Shown: positions 46,111 to 55,205 of the stretch, piece after piece | Layout: each line of letters begins with the position of its first letter | Position numbering within the stretch: position 1 is the first letter of the stretch | The notes under the pieces: generated by a model | What the model was told of the DNA's origin: nothing | The model's database searches: none | The model's input: the letters and a program-made list of their open reading frames with translations, nothing else | Assembly (NCBI RefSeq): GCF_001591625.1 | Contig: NZ_BCVG01000006.1 | Coordinates: 1 to 64,000, forward strand | Source of the DNA: Metabacillus fastidiosus NBRC 101226 | Lineage (GTDB): Bacteria; Bacillota; Bacilli; Bacillales; Bacillaceae | Reading direction: 5' to 3' | DNA: 64,000 bases | Made by a program: the position numbers and the translations under genes

Positions 46111-48129
46111 TTATTTGCCTCCGTTAAAGTACTTAATAAAACCTTTAGTAATACTGTCTGCTGCTTTAGCTCTTACTGCATCCTCACGAAGCATTGCTTC
46201 TTCAGTTGGATTAGAAATAAAACCTAATTCCACTAATACGCTTGGCAGCTCGTTATTTTTAATAACATAGTAGTTAGCCGTCTTAACACCGCGGTTATAA
46301 GTATTTAATTGTTTAACCATTTCGGGCTGAATACTTTCTGCTAACAATTTGCTTTTTGCTCCGTTTTTACTTGTATTATAATATGTTTCTGTCCCGCGGG
46401 CAGATCTGTTTGTCGCTGAATTAATATGAATGCTTATGAAAGCATCGTATTTAGAGTTATTTGAAATTTTAACACGCTCACTTAATTCGAGAAAAACGTC
46501 TGTGCTGCGAGTTAGTAACACAGTTGCTCCTTCTGCTTCAAGTTTATCTCTTAATTTTAGAGCAACATCAAGTACTACGTCTTTCTCACGAAGTTTGGCT
46601 CCGCCGGTTGCACCAGGATCTTTTCCGCCGTGACCAGCATCAATGACAATTTTCTTACCGTCTAAAGCACCAGTGCTTGGAGTAGAAGGAACATTTGATG
46701 TTTGTCCTTTTGTTAATTCTTCCTTCAGCACCCAGCCCTTTGCTTTATTTGAAAGCTCTACGTTATACCAATGTTCATTTCTATTATTAATAAATTCATA
46801 GATTACTTTCACACTTGTACCTTTTTTCAGTGTGGCGATTTTTGTATAGTCAGTCGTCGCACCTTTATGAACATACACAGTGCCAGCAGCTTTAAATGCT
46901 TGATTAATATAAGGTATTTCACTAGTAATGAATTTAGAGTTAATCCAGCCTAATTGGCCGCCCTCTATTTTCACTTGGAACCAAAGCTCATTTGCATCAT
47001 TAATAAGGTGATCTACTACATATATGGCAGAGCCTTTAGACAGCGGTGTAATAGCGTCCGCAAAATTTTGTGCCTCTGTTCTTACATTCCCGTATTCACC
47101 TAAATAATAAGTCATATTAATCTTTGGATCTCTTGAAATATCATCAGCGCTAACCCATCCGGCCAGAGTGCTTGAAAGCTCTACACGATACCAAAGCTCG
47201 TTATTCTTATTAATAAAAGAATCAATTACTTTTAAATGCTCGTTTGCAGGAAGAGAATCTACAGCTTTGTAATCAGAAAGAGCGCCTTTTCTTGCAACTG
47301 CATCCTTAGATTTTACAAAAATATAATCTGGTAAAACTTGTGCATCTCTTGAAGGTTCCGCTTGCACTGCTGTTTCAATAACCCAGCCCTGTAGACTGTT
47401 TGATACATGTAAACGAAGCCATCTTTCATTCTTATTGTTGACGAATTCGTCGATGACTTTGAATGATTCATTTTCTTTTGCTGTATAAACAGCTCTATAT
47501 GAATCTAGTGCACCTCTACGGATTTGTGTATTCGCATTTTTAATATAAACTGTTTGACCTACTTCTATTTTCTCTGTTTCTTGGATAACTTGATTATCTT
47601 CTTCTGTTTGATCTGAATTAGTAGAGTCAATTGTTAACGCTTCTAAAGAAACCCAACCTTGTTTAATACCCAAATCGATTCTGTACCAAACATCACCATC
47701 TTTGCTGATGAAGGAATCAATAATTGTAACTTTTTGACCATGTGCTAATTTTTCTATACTTGTATATGAGTCATTAGCACCTTTACGAACATCTGCATTG
47801 TCTTTCTTAACATAAAGAGAATGGGGGAGGTCCTCTTTTATTGATACACTTGTCTTTTTAACCCACCCTTTTACACCGTTGACTGAGACGTTTAACCATT
47901 CTTCATCTAAGTTGTTCTTAAATTCTCCTACGACACCTACGATATCGCCTGTTTTCAACGTGAGCCTGACATCATAATCTGCAGTAGCCCCTTTATGGAT
48001 TTTAGTTTGATTTTCCTTAATCTCACCTATATAGGGGAAAGAATCTGTTGTTAGTGCGAATCCTTTGGCTGGAGTAACGAGGGCTAAAAACACAAAAGTA
48101 AAAAAGAGTAAAAACCTTACCTGTTTCAA
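46111..48129 (-). CDS. SH3-domain N-acetylmuramoyl-L-alanine amidase
   Basis: This is a paralog of the gene at 41632. It has a signal peptide (KQVRFLLFFTFVFLALVTPA), six SH3-like repeats (to about 470) and Amidase_3 (about 495-672). Its complete site comprises DAGHGG, REKDV, SIHINS and Glu634 in VLVELGFIS. The enzyme cuts the bond between N-acetylmuramic acid and L-Ala. The fourth SH3 repeat here (around YKAVDSLPANEHLKVI) is absent from the other copy, which has an extra repeat near its catalytic domain. The start is TTG 48129 behind aaaggag. It heads an operon with the SH3 and SpoIID-like genes. Confidence 0.9.
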   Translation of the reverse strand: MKQVRFLLFFTFVFLALVTPAKGFALTTDSFPYIGEIKENQTKIHKGATADYDVRLTLKTGDIVGVVGEFKNNLDEEWLNVSVNGVKGWVKKTSVSIKEDLPHSLYVKKDNADVRKGANDSYTSIEKLAHGQKVTIIDSFISKDGDVWYRIDLGIKQGWVSLEALTIDSTNSDQTEEDNQVIQETEKIEVGQTVYIKNANTQIRRGALDSYRAVYTAKENESFKVIDEFVNNKNERWLRLHVSNSLQGWVIETAVQAEPSRDAQVLPDYIFVKSKDAVARKGALSDYKAVDSLPANEHLKVIDSFINKNNELWYRVELSSTLAGWVSADDISRDPKINMTYYLGEYGNVRTEAQNFADAITPLSKGSAIYVVDHLINDANELWFQVKIEGGQLGWINSKFITSEIPYINQAFKAAGTVYVHKGATTDYTKIATLKKGTSVKVIYEFINNRNEHWYNVELSNKAKGWVLKEELTKGQTSNVPSTPSTGALDGKKIVIDAGHGGKDPGATGGAKLREKDVVLDVALKLRDKLEAEGATVLLTRSTDVFLELSERVKISNNSKYDAFISIHINSATNRSARGTETYYNTSKNGAKSKLLAESIQPEMVKQLNTYNRGVKTANYYVIKNNELPSVLVELGFISNPTEEAMLREDAVRAKAADSITKGFIKYFNGGK

Positions 48130-48163
48130 AATACTTAGTGCTCCTTTCCTAAATAATTTTTTC

Positions 48164-48192
48164 AAAAAAACCCTCTGAAAGGATTCAGAGGA
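48164..48192 (-). terminator. Terminator-like hairpin in the leader of the amidase gene at 46111
   Basis: On the minus strand cctctgaa pairs with ttcagagg, followed by seven T, about 35 bases before the start codon. It lies downstream of the promoter at 48224. It could also terminate the LCP gene transcript. Confidence 0.75.
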
Positions 48193-48223
48193 TTTAATTT
48201 CTAATATTTATGATAACAAATAA

Positions 48224-48253
48224 ATATCATTTTGTCTGTGAAAATTATGTCAA
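48224..48253 (-). promoter_or_regulatory. Probable sigma-A promoter of the amidase operon
   Basis: On the minus strand TTGACA (48253-48248), an 18-base spacer, then TGATAT (48229-48224). The transcript would pass through the hairpin at 48164-48192 before reaching the start codon. Confidence 0.5.
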
Positions 48254-48290
48254 ACGCTGTATTTCTAGTACGAATTTTTTCATAATAAGT

Positions 48291-49259
48291 CTAATCTTGA
48301 GACTGGCGAAGATGTTTTTTTAACTCATATTGTAATTCATCAATACTTTCCTCATCAGGAATAAAATAGTAAACATTATTAATATACTTATCTTCACCCT
48401 CTAATTTCAGCTTCCCAATATTGTTGGAATTTAAATGGGGATATTTCTGCTGCAAAGCTAAAGCATCCATTACTTTAAAATTTGTTTTTGCATATTTTCC
48501 AATATGGGCAGCAATATCATCTAATTTAAAAATATTGCTAGGTGCTGTTGCCTTATCAAGCATCGCGGAGATAATTTGTGTTTGACGGTCATTTCGTCCG
48601 AAATCGCCCCTTGGATCACGCTTTCTCATCCTTGCATATGCGAGAGCTTCTTCACCGTCTAACGTCATTTCACCTTTTTTAAAGTAAATTCTTCTATTAT
48701 CTTCGTCACTATTCTCCCAAAAATCAAAAGGAACATTTACTGTTACACCATTTAATTCGTCAACGACTTCTTTAAACGCTCTAAAATTAACTTCAGCGTA
48801 ATAATCGATTGGAATATTTAATAAATCTTCCACTGTTTCAATCGTTAAATTTCTTCCGCCGTAAGCATAGGCATGATTAATTTTCGTCTTTTTCTCTTTT
48901 TCAGGAATAAGAACCCTTGTATCACGGGGAATGCTTAACATCTTTATCGATTCATCTTTCGGATTAATCGTTAAGAGGATCAGTGTATCAGTTCTTCCGT
49001 TTTCTCCATTTGTTGAGTAATCTTCCACGCCCATTAATAAAAGGGAAAATGGATCTTCGTTCACTTTAACAGCATTTTCACGTAATTTTGACTTTTCGCC
49101 TCTCTCTAGCTCTAAATAGGAATTACTGGCGCTTTGATATGTTTTATACAGTGTATAGCCTACAGAAGCACCTATTATAATCAAAAAGAGAAGAAGAGTG
49201 AGTAAAATTCGCTTTACGATTTTTTTCTTCTTTCTCTTTCTTTTTCTCGTTCTCTCCAT
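48291..49259 (-). CDS. LytR-CpsA-Psr (LCP) family polymer-peptidoglycan ligase
   Basis: A very basic cytoplasmic start (about 1-16) and one membrane helix (about 17-38) are followed by an extracellular LCP domain. Its key residues are visible: GRTDTLILLTIN, SIPRDTRVLIP, KINHAYAYGG, YARMRKRDPRGDFGRNDRQ. LCP enzymes move wall polymers from lipid carriers to peptidoglycan. Beside the polymer operon it is a good candidate to attach the SCWP. B. subtilis has an LCP gene (lytR/tagU) next to its lyt autolysin genes as well. The ATG follows gaggg. Confidence 0.92.
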   Translation of the reverse strand: MERTRKRKRKKKKIVKRILLTLLLFLIIIGASVGYTLYKTYQSASNSYLELERGEKSKLRENAVKVNEDPFSLLLMGVEDYSTNGENGRTDTLILLTINPKDESIKMLSIPRDTRVLIPEKEKKTKINHAYAYGGRNLTIETVEDLLNIPIDYYAEVNFRAFKEVVDELNGVTVNVPFDFWENSDEDNRRIYFKKGEMTLDGEEALAYARMRKRDPRGDFGRNDRQTQIISAMLDKATAPSNIFKLDDIAAHIGKYAKTNFKVMDALALQQKYPHLNSNNIGKLKLEGEDKYINNVYYFIPDEESIDELQYELKKHLRQSQD

Positions 49260-49278
49260 TATAATCCCTCGTCTTTTT

Positions 49279-49920
49279 TCAACTGTTACTCACAAGTCTT
49301 TCTAAGTAAAGATTAGTACCTTCATTTATTACGCTTTGCCCATTGGTCAGTTCTATCATCCATTCGGTAAATTGACTAATCTGTTCTTCTTCCACATACA
49401 CTTCGACTTCGACACCGTCTAAATAGTGTATCTCTTTTATAGTATAAGGAGATGATCTTAATTCATTCTCAACTTTTCCTAACCATGTATAGTCAATTTT
49501 TACATGGATAACTCTCACTAATCTTCTCTCAACGATACCGATTGCATTTAATCCTTCTGATACAGATTTTCCGTAAGCACGAATAAGACCTCCAGCACCT
49601 AGCTTAATTCCTCCAAAATAACGTGTTACGACGGTGACAGTATCCTTTAAATCACGTTTCTTAAGTACTTCCAGCATTGGAACACCGGCAGTTCCACTAG
49701 GTTCTCCGTCGTCATTTGCTTTTTGGATATTATTCGTTTCGCCAATTAAATAAGCTGAGCAATTATGATTAGCATCCCAATGCTTCTTTTTTATTAGATT
49801 GATGAAATTTTGTGCCTCTTCTTCCGTCGTTGCCCGGTTTACATAGCAAATAAAACGGGATTTTTGTATCGTTATTTCATGCTCTCCATAGTCTTTTACG
49901 GTATAATAGTAAGAAAGCAT
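49279..49920 (-). CDS. yvyE: YigZ/IMPACT family protein
   Basis: A 213-residue protein with the N-terminal IMPACT domain (KSRFICYV, DDGEPSGTAGVPML, VTRYFGGIKLGAGGLIRAY) and a C-terminal ferredoxin-like domain. Its biochemical role is unclear; relatives have been linked to translation control. In B. subtilis yvyE lies in the same place, pointing away from degS. The ATG has aggagg close by. Confidence 0.92.
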   Translation of the reverse strand: MLSYYYTVKDYGEHEITIQKSRFICYVNRATTEEEAQNFINLIKKKHWDANHNCSAYLIGETNNIQKANDDGEPSGTAGVPMLEVLKKRDLKDTVTVVTRYFGGIKLGAGGLIRAYGKSVSEGLNAIGIVERRLVRVIHVKIDYTWLGKVENELRSSPYTIKEIHYLDGVEVEVYVEEEQISQFTEWMIELTNGQSVINEGTNLYLERLVSNS

Positions 49921-50231
49921 GCTTGTACACCTCCTAATTATAAAAGCTAAATGTTAAAGCTTAGGTCAAACAGAACGTTGAAGCTGGAGCAAAGCTGAGG
50001 TGTCAGACCCCGGTGAAATTAGCCCCAAGAAATATGTACTAGTTAATAAAAAGGTCTTGCTAAGGTGACAGTACTAAAGATAAGTTTTTATCTTAATAAA
50101 ATAATTTAAAATACTGTCCCTTTTTATGTATGAAAAATAAAGCACATTCTTTTATTATAAAACGACATAATTCTTACTTCAATTGTTTATATTTTGACAC
50201 ATTGACATTACACTTATGATGGAGGGAAAAA
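49921..50231. other. Divergent spacer between yvyE and degS
   Basis: It includes an inverted repeat gacagta/tactgtc (50067-50073 and 50112-50118) enclosing aagataa/ttatctt and followed by five T, which may end a transcript. TTGACA (around 50193) with TATGAT 15 bases on is a possible degS promoter with a short spacer. No gene is seen. Confidence 0.4.
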
Positions 50232-51386
50232 ATGTATTATAAAAAGATAGATAGTGAGCTTTTGGATGACATTTTAGACAGAATGATTAAAACAGTTGAC
50301 GGGAGCAAAGATGATATTTTTGAAATCGGAGAGAAATCCCGTGAACAATACGAAGGTTTAGTGGAAGAACTAAAAAAGATTAAAATGCAAGTTAGTGAAG
50401 TAATCGATGAAGGGGATAAATTAGAAGTTCAGGCAAGACTTGCCCGCAATCGTTTATCAGAAGTCAGCCAAGATTTTAAGCGTTTTGGTGAAGAACAAAT
50501 AAGAGCAGCTTATGATAGAGCACACAAACTCCAAGTAGAATTAACGATGATGCAGGAAAGAGAGAAGCAGTTAAGAGACCGAAGAGATGATTTAGAGCGG
50601 AATTTAATTGGATTGCAGGATATTATTGAACGTTCTGAACATCTTGTCGGCCAAATTACTGTTGTCCTAAATTATATGAATCAGGATCTGCGCCAAGTCG
50701 GACACTTAATTGAAGATGCTCAGCAAAAGCAGGATTTTGGTCTCCGTATTATTGAAGCACAGGAAGAAGAAAGAAGGAGAGTATCCCGTGAAATTCACGA
50801 TGGACCCGCACAAATGCTTGCAAATGTGATGATGAGATCCGAATTAATAGAGCGTATCTTCCGTGAACGAGGAGCAGAGGAAGGATTTAAGGAAATTCGC
50901 AGTTTAAAAACTAATGTAAGAAATGCTTTATATGAAGTACGGAGAATTATTTATGACTTACGACCTATGGCATTAGATGATTTAGGACTTATTCCAACGC
51001 TCCGAAAATATATGAATACAATCGAAGAATATAACGGAAAAACGAAAATTCACTTCCAAAGTATCGGGGAAGAACAAGGGGACCGTCTGCCCGCCCGATT
51101 TGAAGTTGCTCTGTTCCGTCTTGCTCAGGAAGCTGTTACAAATGCATTAAAGCATGCTGAAGCAACAGAGGTTACAGTAAAGGTTGAAACAAGAAAAGAT
51201 AAAATTACAATGACGATTAGAGATAATGGAAAAGGATTTAATATAAAGGAAAATAAAGATAAAAAATCATTTGGATTAATAGGAATGAAGGAGCGCGTCG
51301 AACTGCTCGATGGTGATATAAAGATTGATTCAAAAGTAGGATTAGGTACTCTTGTTTTAATATCAGTTCCCTTTAATTTGGGATAG
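50232..51386 (+). CDS. degS: Sensor histidine kinase DegS
   Basis: A cytoplasmic kinase of 384 residues with a long N-terminal coiled-coil sensor region. His189 in REIHDGPAQML is the phosphorylation site, at the position known in B. subtilis DegS, and the ATPase domain has DNGKGF and GLIGMKERV. It phosphorylates DegU to control motility, exoenzymes, biofilm and competence. The start has ggaggg six bases upstream; degU follows 69 bases on. Confidence 0.97.
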   Translation: MYYKKIDSELLDDILDRMIKTVDGSKDDIFEIGEKSREQYEGLVEELKKIKMQVSEVIDEGDKLEVQARLARNRLSEVSQDFKRFGEEQIRAAYDRAHKLQVELTMMQEREKQLRDRRDDLERNLIGLQDIIERSEHLVGQITVVLNYMNQDLRQVGHLIEDAQQKQDFGLRIIEAQEEERRRVSREIHDGPAQMLANVMMRSELIERIFRERGAEEGFKEIRSLKTNVRNALYEVRRIIYDLRPMALDDLGLIPTLRKYMNTIEEYNGKTKIHFQSIGEEQGDRLPARFEVALFRLAQEAVTNALKHAEATEVTVKVETRKDKITMTIRDNGKGFNIKENKDKKSFGLIGMKERVELLDGDIKIDSKVGLGTLVLISVPFNLG

Positions 51387-51455
51387 TTAGGGTAATTTTG
51401 GCTCATTGACAGAGAAGAGAGACAATCAATTAAAATGAATATGAGGAGGCAAAAA

Positions 51456-52142
51456 ATGAAAACAAATATTGCAATTATAGATGATCATCAATTATTCCGT
51501 GAAGGTGTAAAACGGATTTTAGATTTTGAACCGGCATTTGAAGTGGTAGCAGAGGGGGACGATGGTACTGAGGCGTTGGAAATAGTCGAAAAGAATAACC
51601 CTGATGTCATTATTATGGATATTAATATGCCGAATATGAACGGTGTGGAAGCGACGAAAAAATTAGTAGAAGCTAATCCGAGTGTAAAGGTTATTATTTT
51701 ATCGATTCATGATGATGAGAACTATGTAACACATGCGCTAAAAACAGGAGCAAGAGGCTATTTATTAAAAGAGATGGATGCAGATACATTAATTGAGGCT
51801 GTGAAAGTAGTTGCTGATGGAGGATCTTATTTACATCCGAAAATCACACATAATTTAGTTAATGAATTCCGCCGTCTTGCAACGAGCGGAGCAGAAGGTG
51901 GACTGCTTGGACACGTACAGCCGGAAATCCGCCGTCCCTTACATATTTTAACACGCCGTGAATGTGAAGTGCTGCAAATGCTCGCTGATGGAAAAAGCAA
52001 TCGCGGAATCGGTGAATCATTATTTATTAGTGAAAAGACAGTTAAAAACCATGTAAGTAACATTTTACAGAAGATGAATGTAAATGACCGTACACAGGCA
52101 GTTGTCGTTGCTATTAAAAACGGCTGGGTCGAAGTGAGATAA
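51456..52142 (+). CDS. degU: Response regulator DegU
   Basis: The receiver domain has Asp55 as phospho-acceptor (IIMDINMPN), and the C-terminal LuxR-type helix-turn-helix has [18 protein letters not shown] and [13 protein letters not shown]. It is nearly identical to B. subtilis DegU over long stretches. It governs the switch between motility, exoprotein production and multicellular behaviour. ATG 51456 is the start because gaggagg ends 6 bases before it; the in-frame ATG at 51435 lies upstream of that site. Confidence 0.97.
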   Translation: MKTNIAIIDDHQLFREGVKRILDFEPAFEVVAEGDDGTEALEIVEKNNPDVIIMDINMPNMNGVEATKKLVEANPSVKVIILSIHDDENYVTHALKTGARGYLLKEMDADTLIEAVKVVADGGSYLHPKITHNLVNEFRRLATSGAEGGLLGHVQPEIRRPLHILTRRECEVLQMLADGKSNRGIGESLFISEKTVKNHVSNILQKMNVNDRTQAVVVAIKNGWVEVR

Positions 52143-52144
52143 GT

Positions 52145-52250
52145 GAGTTTCACTCAAAGGGGGAAAAGCACCTCTTTGAGTGAAACTCCTAAAGGGCCCC
52201 TTTATGGAAGTTTGGTGAAGCCAGGGAGATGTGCTAGTGGGCCTTTTAGG
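52145..52250 (+). terminator. Terminator hairpin plus a second long inverted repeat after degU
   Basis: gagtttcactcaaag (52145-52159) pairs perfectly with 52174-52188. The next bases cctaaagggccc (52188-52199) pair with gggccttttagg (52239-52250) with one wobble. The first stem lacks a long T run; the second has tttt inside its arm. The arrangement could fold as a multi-branch RNA. A short frame through it is not a credible gene. Confidence 0.6.
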
Positions 52251-52344
52251 TGGAATTATTTAGAGATTTATTGTACAAACCTAGTGAATATAGTACCCCT
52301 CGGGATAAATAGTAGATACAAACTATATTGAGTGAGAGGGGTTA

Positions 52345-52383
52345 AAAAGATCAGACCCTATGTATGTGTCTGATCTTTTTTTA
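52345..52383 (+). terminator. Rho-independent terminator
   Basis: A 13-bp stem (52345-52357 with 52369-52381), rich in A on one side and T on the other, and followed by more T. It shields degV from upstream transcription. Confidence 0.9.
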
Positions 52384-52427
52384 GTTTAATTTAAATTATT
52401 TCAATTTCAAAAGAAAGGGAGATTTTT

Positions 52428-53270
52428 ATGAAGACAGCTGTTGTAACTGATAGTACAGCATACATAACGGAAGAAATGCGGGAACAATTAAATATTCATA
52501 TGATTCCGCTCAGTGTGATTTTTGATGGGGAGACATATCGTGAGGAAATAGACATTACGGCAGAGGAATTTTATAAAAAGGTGAAGGAGGAAGGAAAGCT
52601 GCCTACGACATCCCAGCCGCCGATCGGTGAATTTGTTGCTCTTTTCGAGAAATTAGCAGAAGAATATGATGCGGTTGTTACGGTTCATTTATCAAGCGGA
52701 ATAAGCGGGACGTTTAATGGTGCTGTTTCAGCAGGAACAATTGTGGGAAATATACAAGTGTATCCATTTGATTCAGAAGTCAGCTGTTTAGCCCAAGGGT
52801 TTTATGCAATTGAGGCAGCTAAAATGGCGAATGAAGAAAGAGCACCAGAGGAAATAATTGCTCGTTTAGAAGAAATGAAGAAATCAATGCGTGCCTATTT
52901 TATGGTGGATGATTTAGTGAATTTAAAGCGAGGCGGCCGTTTAAACAGTGCTCAAGCCTTAGTAGGAAGCTTGCTCCAAGTAAAGCCGATTCTTCACTTT
53001 GAAAATAAACTGATCGTTCCATTTGAAAAAATCCGGACAAGAAAAAAAGCATTAAACCGTATATTTGAGCTCTTTGATCAAGATGCAGGTCTCAAGGTGC
53101 CGATGGATGCAGTTATTATTCATGCAAATCGCCAGGAAGAAGCAGGAAAAATAAAGGAAGATCTTCAGAGTCAATATCCGCACGTCCATTTTACGATAAG
53201 TTATTTTGGTCCTGTTATTGGAACACATTTAGGAGATGGAGCTATTGCTTTAGGTTGGTATAAGCACTAA
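52428..53270 (+). CDS. degV: DegV family fatty-acid-binding protein
   Basis: A 280-residue protein with the DegV/FakB signature: VVTDSTAYI, TTSQPPIGEF, HLSSGISGTFNGAV and GGRLNSAQALVGSLLQVKPIL. Members bind fatty acids and present them to the FakA kinase. It occupies the place of B. subtilis degV between degU and comFA. Terminators or hairpins on both sides suggest its own transcript. The site gaaagggag lies before the ATG. Confidence 0.95.
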   Translation: MKTAVVTDSTAYITEEMREQLNIHMIPLSVIFDGETYREEIDITAEEFYKKVKEEGKLPTTSQPPIGEFVALFEKLAEEYDAVVTVHLSSGISGTFNGAVSAGTIVGNIQVYPFDSEVSCLAQGFYAIEAAKMANEERAPEEIIARLEEMKKSMRAYFMVDDLVNLKRGGRLNSAQALVGSLLQVKPILHFENKLIVPFEKIRTRKKALNRIFELFDQDAGLKVPMDAVIIHANRQEEAGKIKEDLQSQYPHVHFTISYFGPVIGTHLGDGAIALGWYKH

Positions 53271-53309
53271 GGACTATATCCTCAAAATAGAACTATTTGT
53301 ATAGTCCTT
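53269..53309 (+). terminator. Inverted repeat at the end of degV
   Basis: aaggactata (53269-53278) and tatagtcctt (53300-53309) are perfect complements. No T run follows, so termination is uncertain. Confidence 0.45.
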
Positions 53310-53403
53310 AATAACCATATTACTTTATACCGGTGGACATAGGTTGTTAATTGATCCATAATAACTGGTAATAAAGATGATTTATAGGGGTAAATTAGTA
53401 AAA

Positions 53404-53622
53404 ATGAATGGTATTGAGAATAGAAATCGTCTTGAAGCATCGGTTACAACAATGGAAAAAAAACGTACGTACCGCCACTGGACAACTTTAGAAGATAGAA
53501 AGCTGCTCGAACTGCGTTTAAGTGGGATGAAATTTCGTGAAATAGCGCAAGAGCTTTCAAGGACAGCAATTAGTGTGGAAAAGCGCTATCGAAAAATTAC
53601 TGTTGCACAAGACTATCTATGA
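53404..53622 (+). CDS. Small SANT/Myb-like DNA-binding protein
   Basis: A basic protein of about 72 residues. Its C-terminal half (RHWTTLEDRKLLELRLSGMKFREIAQELSRT followed by VEKRYRKI, in two parts) has the three-helix pattern of SANT/Myb-like or similar HTH domains found in sporulation and phage regulators. The start is uncertain: ATG 53404 has aggggt 12 bases upstream, and an in-frame ATG at 53377 has none. Its stop overlaps the first possible comFA ATG. B. subtilis has no gene at this place, so it may be a local regulator of comF. Confidence 0.7.
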   Translation: MNGIENRNRLEASVTTMEKKRTYRHWTTLEDRKLLELRLSGMKFREIAQELSRTAISVEKRYRKITVAQDYL

Positions 53623-53645
53623 GATTTATAGAGGGGAACGGAAAG

Positions 53646-55103
53646 TTGATTATAGCAAAGTCCTCGCAAAAGGGAATGCCGTTATCTCTTATCAAAAATC
53701 TACCAGAAATTCGAACTAATTTAACATATAAATATTCAGCTAATCTTCAGCAATTTCTTGAAGGAAAGGAATTGCTGATGGATGAAATCCCGTTTTCTTT
53801 TCCTATTATTAAGGAACATTTTGAAAACGATTACATCCAATTTAATTATGGGGTAGAAAACGTAAATAAAAAGAGATGTAATCGTTGTGCGAATGAGGAC
53901 CTTTTTATGTTTAGTTCTTTTCTGTGTGCGAGATGCGGGGAAATGTGCTTCTACTGCAGGAAGTGCATAATGATGGGGCGAGTTAGTGAATGTACACCAC
54001 TTATCAGTTGGAAAGGTCCGCGATTGGAACGATCAGAACCTGCCGGTCATCGTTTAACATGGGACGGGAAATTATCAAGAGGTCAAATGGATGCATCAAA
54101 GAAAATTGTGGAAACGATTCAATCGAATAATGAAATCCTTATTTGGGCTGTTTGCGGAGCCGGTAAAACAGAGGTCTTGTTTGAGGGATTGCAGATGGCA
54201 CTCTATAAAAATCAGAGAATATGTATTGCAACTCCGAGAACAGATGTCGTATTGGAACTGGCTCCAAGATTGCAGGCTGCCTTTCCAGAAACAAAAATCG
54301 CTGCTTTATACGGAGGAAGCAAGCAGAAAAATGAACAAGCGGAAATGTATATCGCAACGACCCATCAGCTGTTAAGATTTAAAGAAGCTTTTGATGTTGT
54401 AATCGTTGATGAGGTCGATGCATTTCCTTTTTCAGTGGATAAATCTTTACAATTTGCTGTAGAAAAATCAAGGAAAAAAACGAGCTCACTCATTTATTTA
54501 ACAGCCACACCTTCTAAACAGTGGAAAAGAGAAGTGAGACAAAACAAGCGTCAAGCGATAAAGATTCCCGCACGTTATCACGGGCATGCCCTTCCAGTAC
54601 CAAATTTCGAGTGGTGTGGAAATTGGACGAAAGAAGTAGCAAAAGGAAGATTGCCTAAAAATGTAGCAGTTTGGCTTCAAAAACAATTGAAATTGAATAA
54701 GCAAGCTTTTTTATTCGTTCCTAATATCTTATTGCTTGAAAAAATAGAGAGAATATGTAAGTTTTATAATGATAGAATTGAAAGTGTACATGCCAATGAC
54801 AGGATGCGGAAGGAGAAAGTTAGGAAATTCCGTCAAGGGGAAATTCCGATCATTATTACATCCACTATTTTAGAAAGAGGTGTTACGATTCCTAATAGTG
54901 ATGTAGCTGTTTTAGGAGCGGAAGATGATATTTTTACGGAAAGTGCTCTTGTGCAAATTTCCGGCCGTGTCGGCAGACATATAAACTATCCAACTGGTAA
55001 TATCATTTTCTTTCATTACGGAAAAACAGATGCCATGGTGGAGGCAAAAAAGCATATTGAAGAAATGAATAAGGAAGCCCGGGAAAAAGGCTATTTAAAA
55101 TAA
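53646..55103 (+). CDS. comFA: Late competence DNA helicase ComFA
   Basis: A DEAD-box translocase for DNA uptake. A four-cysteine zinc finger (CNRCANED ... CARCGEMCFYCRKC) precedes Walker A CGAGKTE, Walker B VDEVDAFP, LTATPS and the C-terminal motif QISGRVGRH. It works at the membrane with ComFC and ComEC to bring in single-stranded DNA. TTG 53646 is preferred because gagggg ends 9 bases before it. The in-frame ATG at 53619, which overlaps the previous stop, has no site. Confidence 0.93.
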   Translation: MIIAKSSQKGMPLSLIKNLPEIRTNLTYKYSANLQQFLEGKELLMDEIPFSFPIIKEHFENDYIQFNYGVENVNKKRCNRCANEDLFMFSSFLCARCGEMCFYCRKCIMMGRVSECTPLISWKGPRLERSEPAGHRLTWDGKLSRGQMDASKKIVETIQSNNEILIWAVCGAGKTEVLFEGLQMALYKNQRICIATPRTDVVLELAPRLQAAFPETKIAALYGGSKQKNEQAEMYIATTHQLLRFKEAFDVVIVDEVDAFPFSVDKSLQFAVEKSRKKTSSLIYLTATPSKQWKREVRQNKRQAIKIPARYHGHALPVPNFEWCGNWTKEVAKGRLPKNVAVWLQKQLKLNKQAFLFVPNILLLEKIERICKFYNDRIESVHANDRMRKEKVRKFRQGEIPIIITSTILERGVTIPNSDVAVLGAEDDIFTESALVQISGRVGRHINYPTGNIIFFHYGKTDAMVEAKKHIEEMNKEAREKGYLK

Positions 55104-55205
55104 AGATATTTCCATATTATAGAACCTGTTGTATAATGCCAATAAACAAGCAAGCACTTACTATTAGTGTAGAGATAGAATAAAATAATATCTAGGAGAT
55201 TAGTT

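Noticed and set aside
52143-52331. A 62-codon frame after degU
   Set aside because: It runs through the palindromes after degU, has no ribosome binding site and shows no protein-like pattern.
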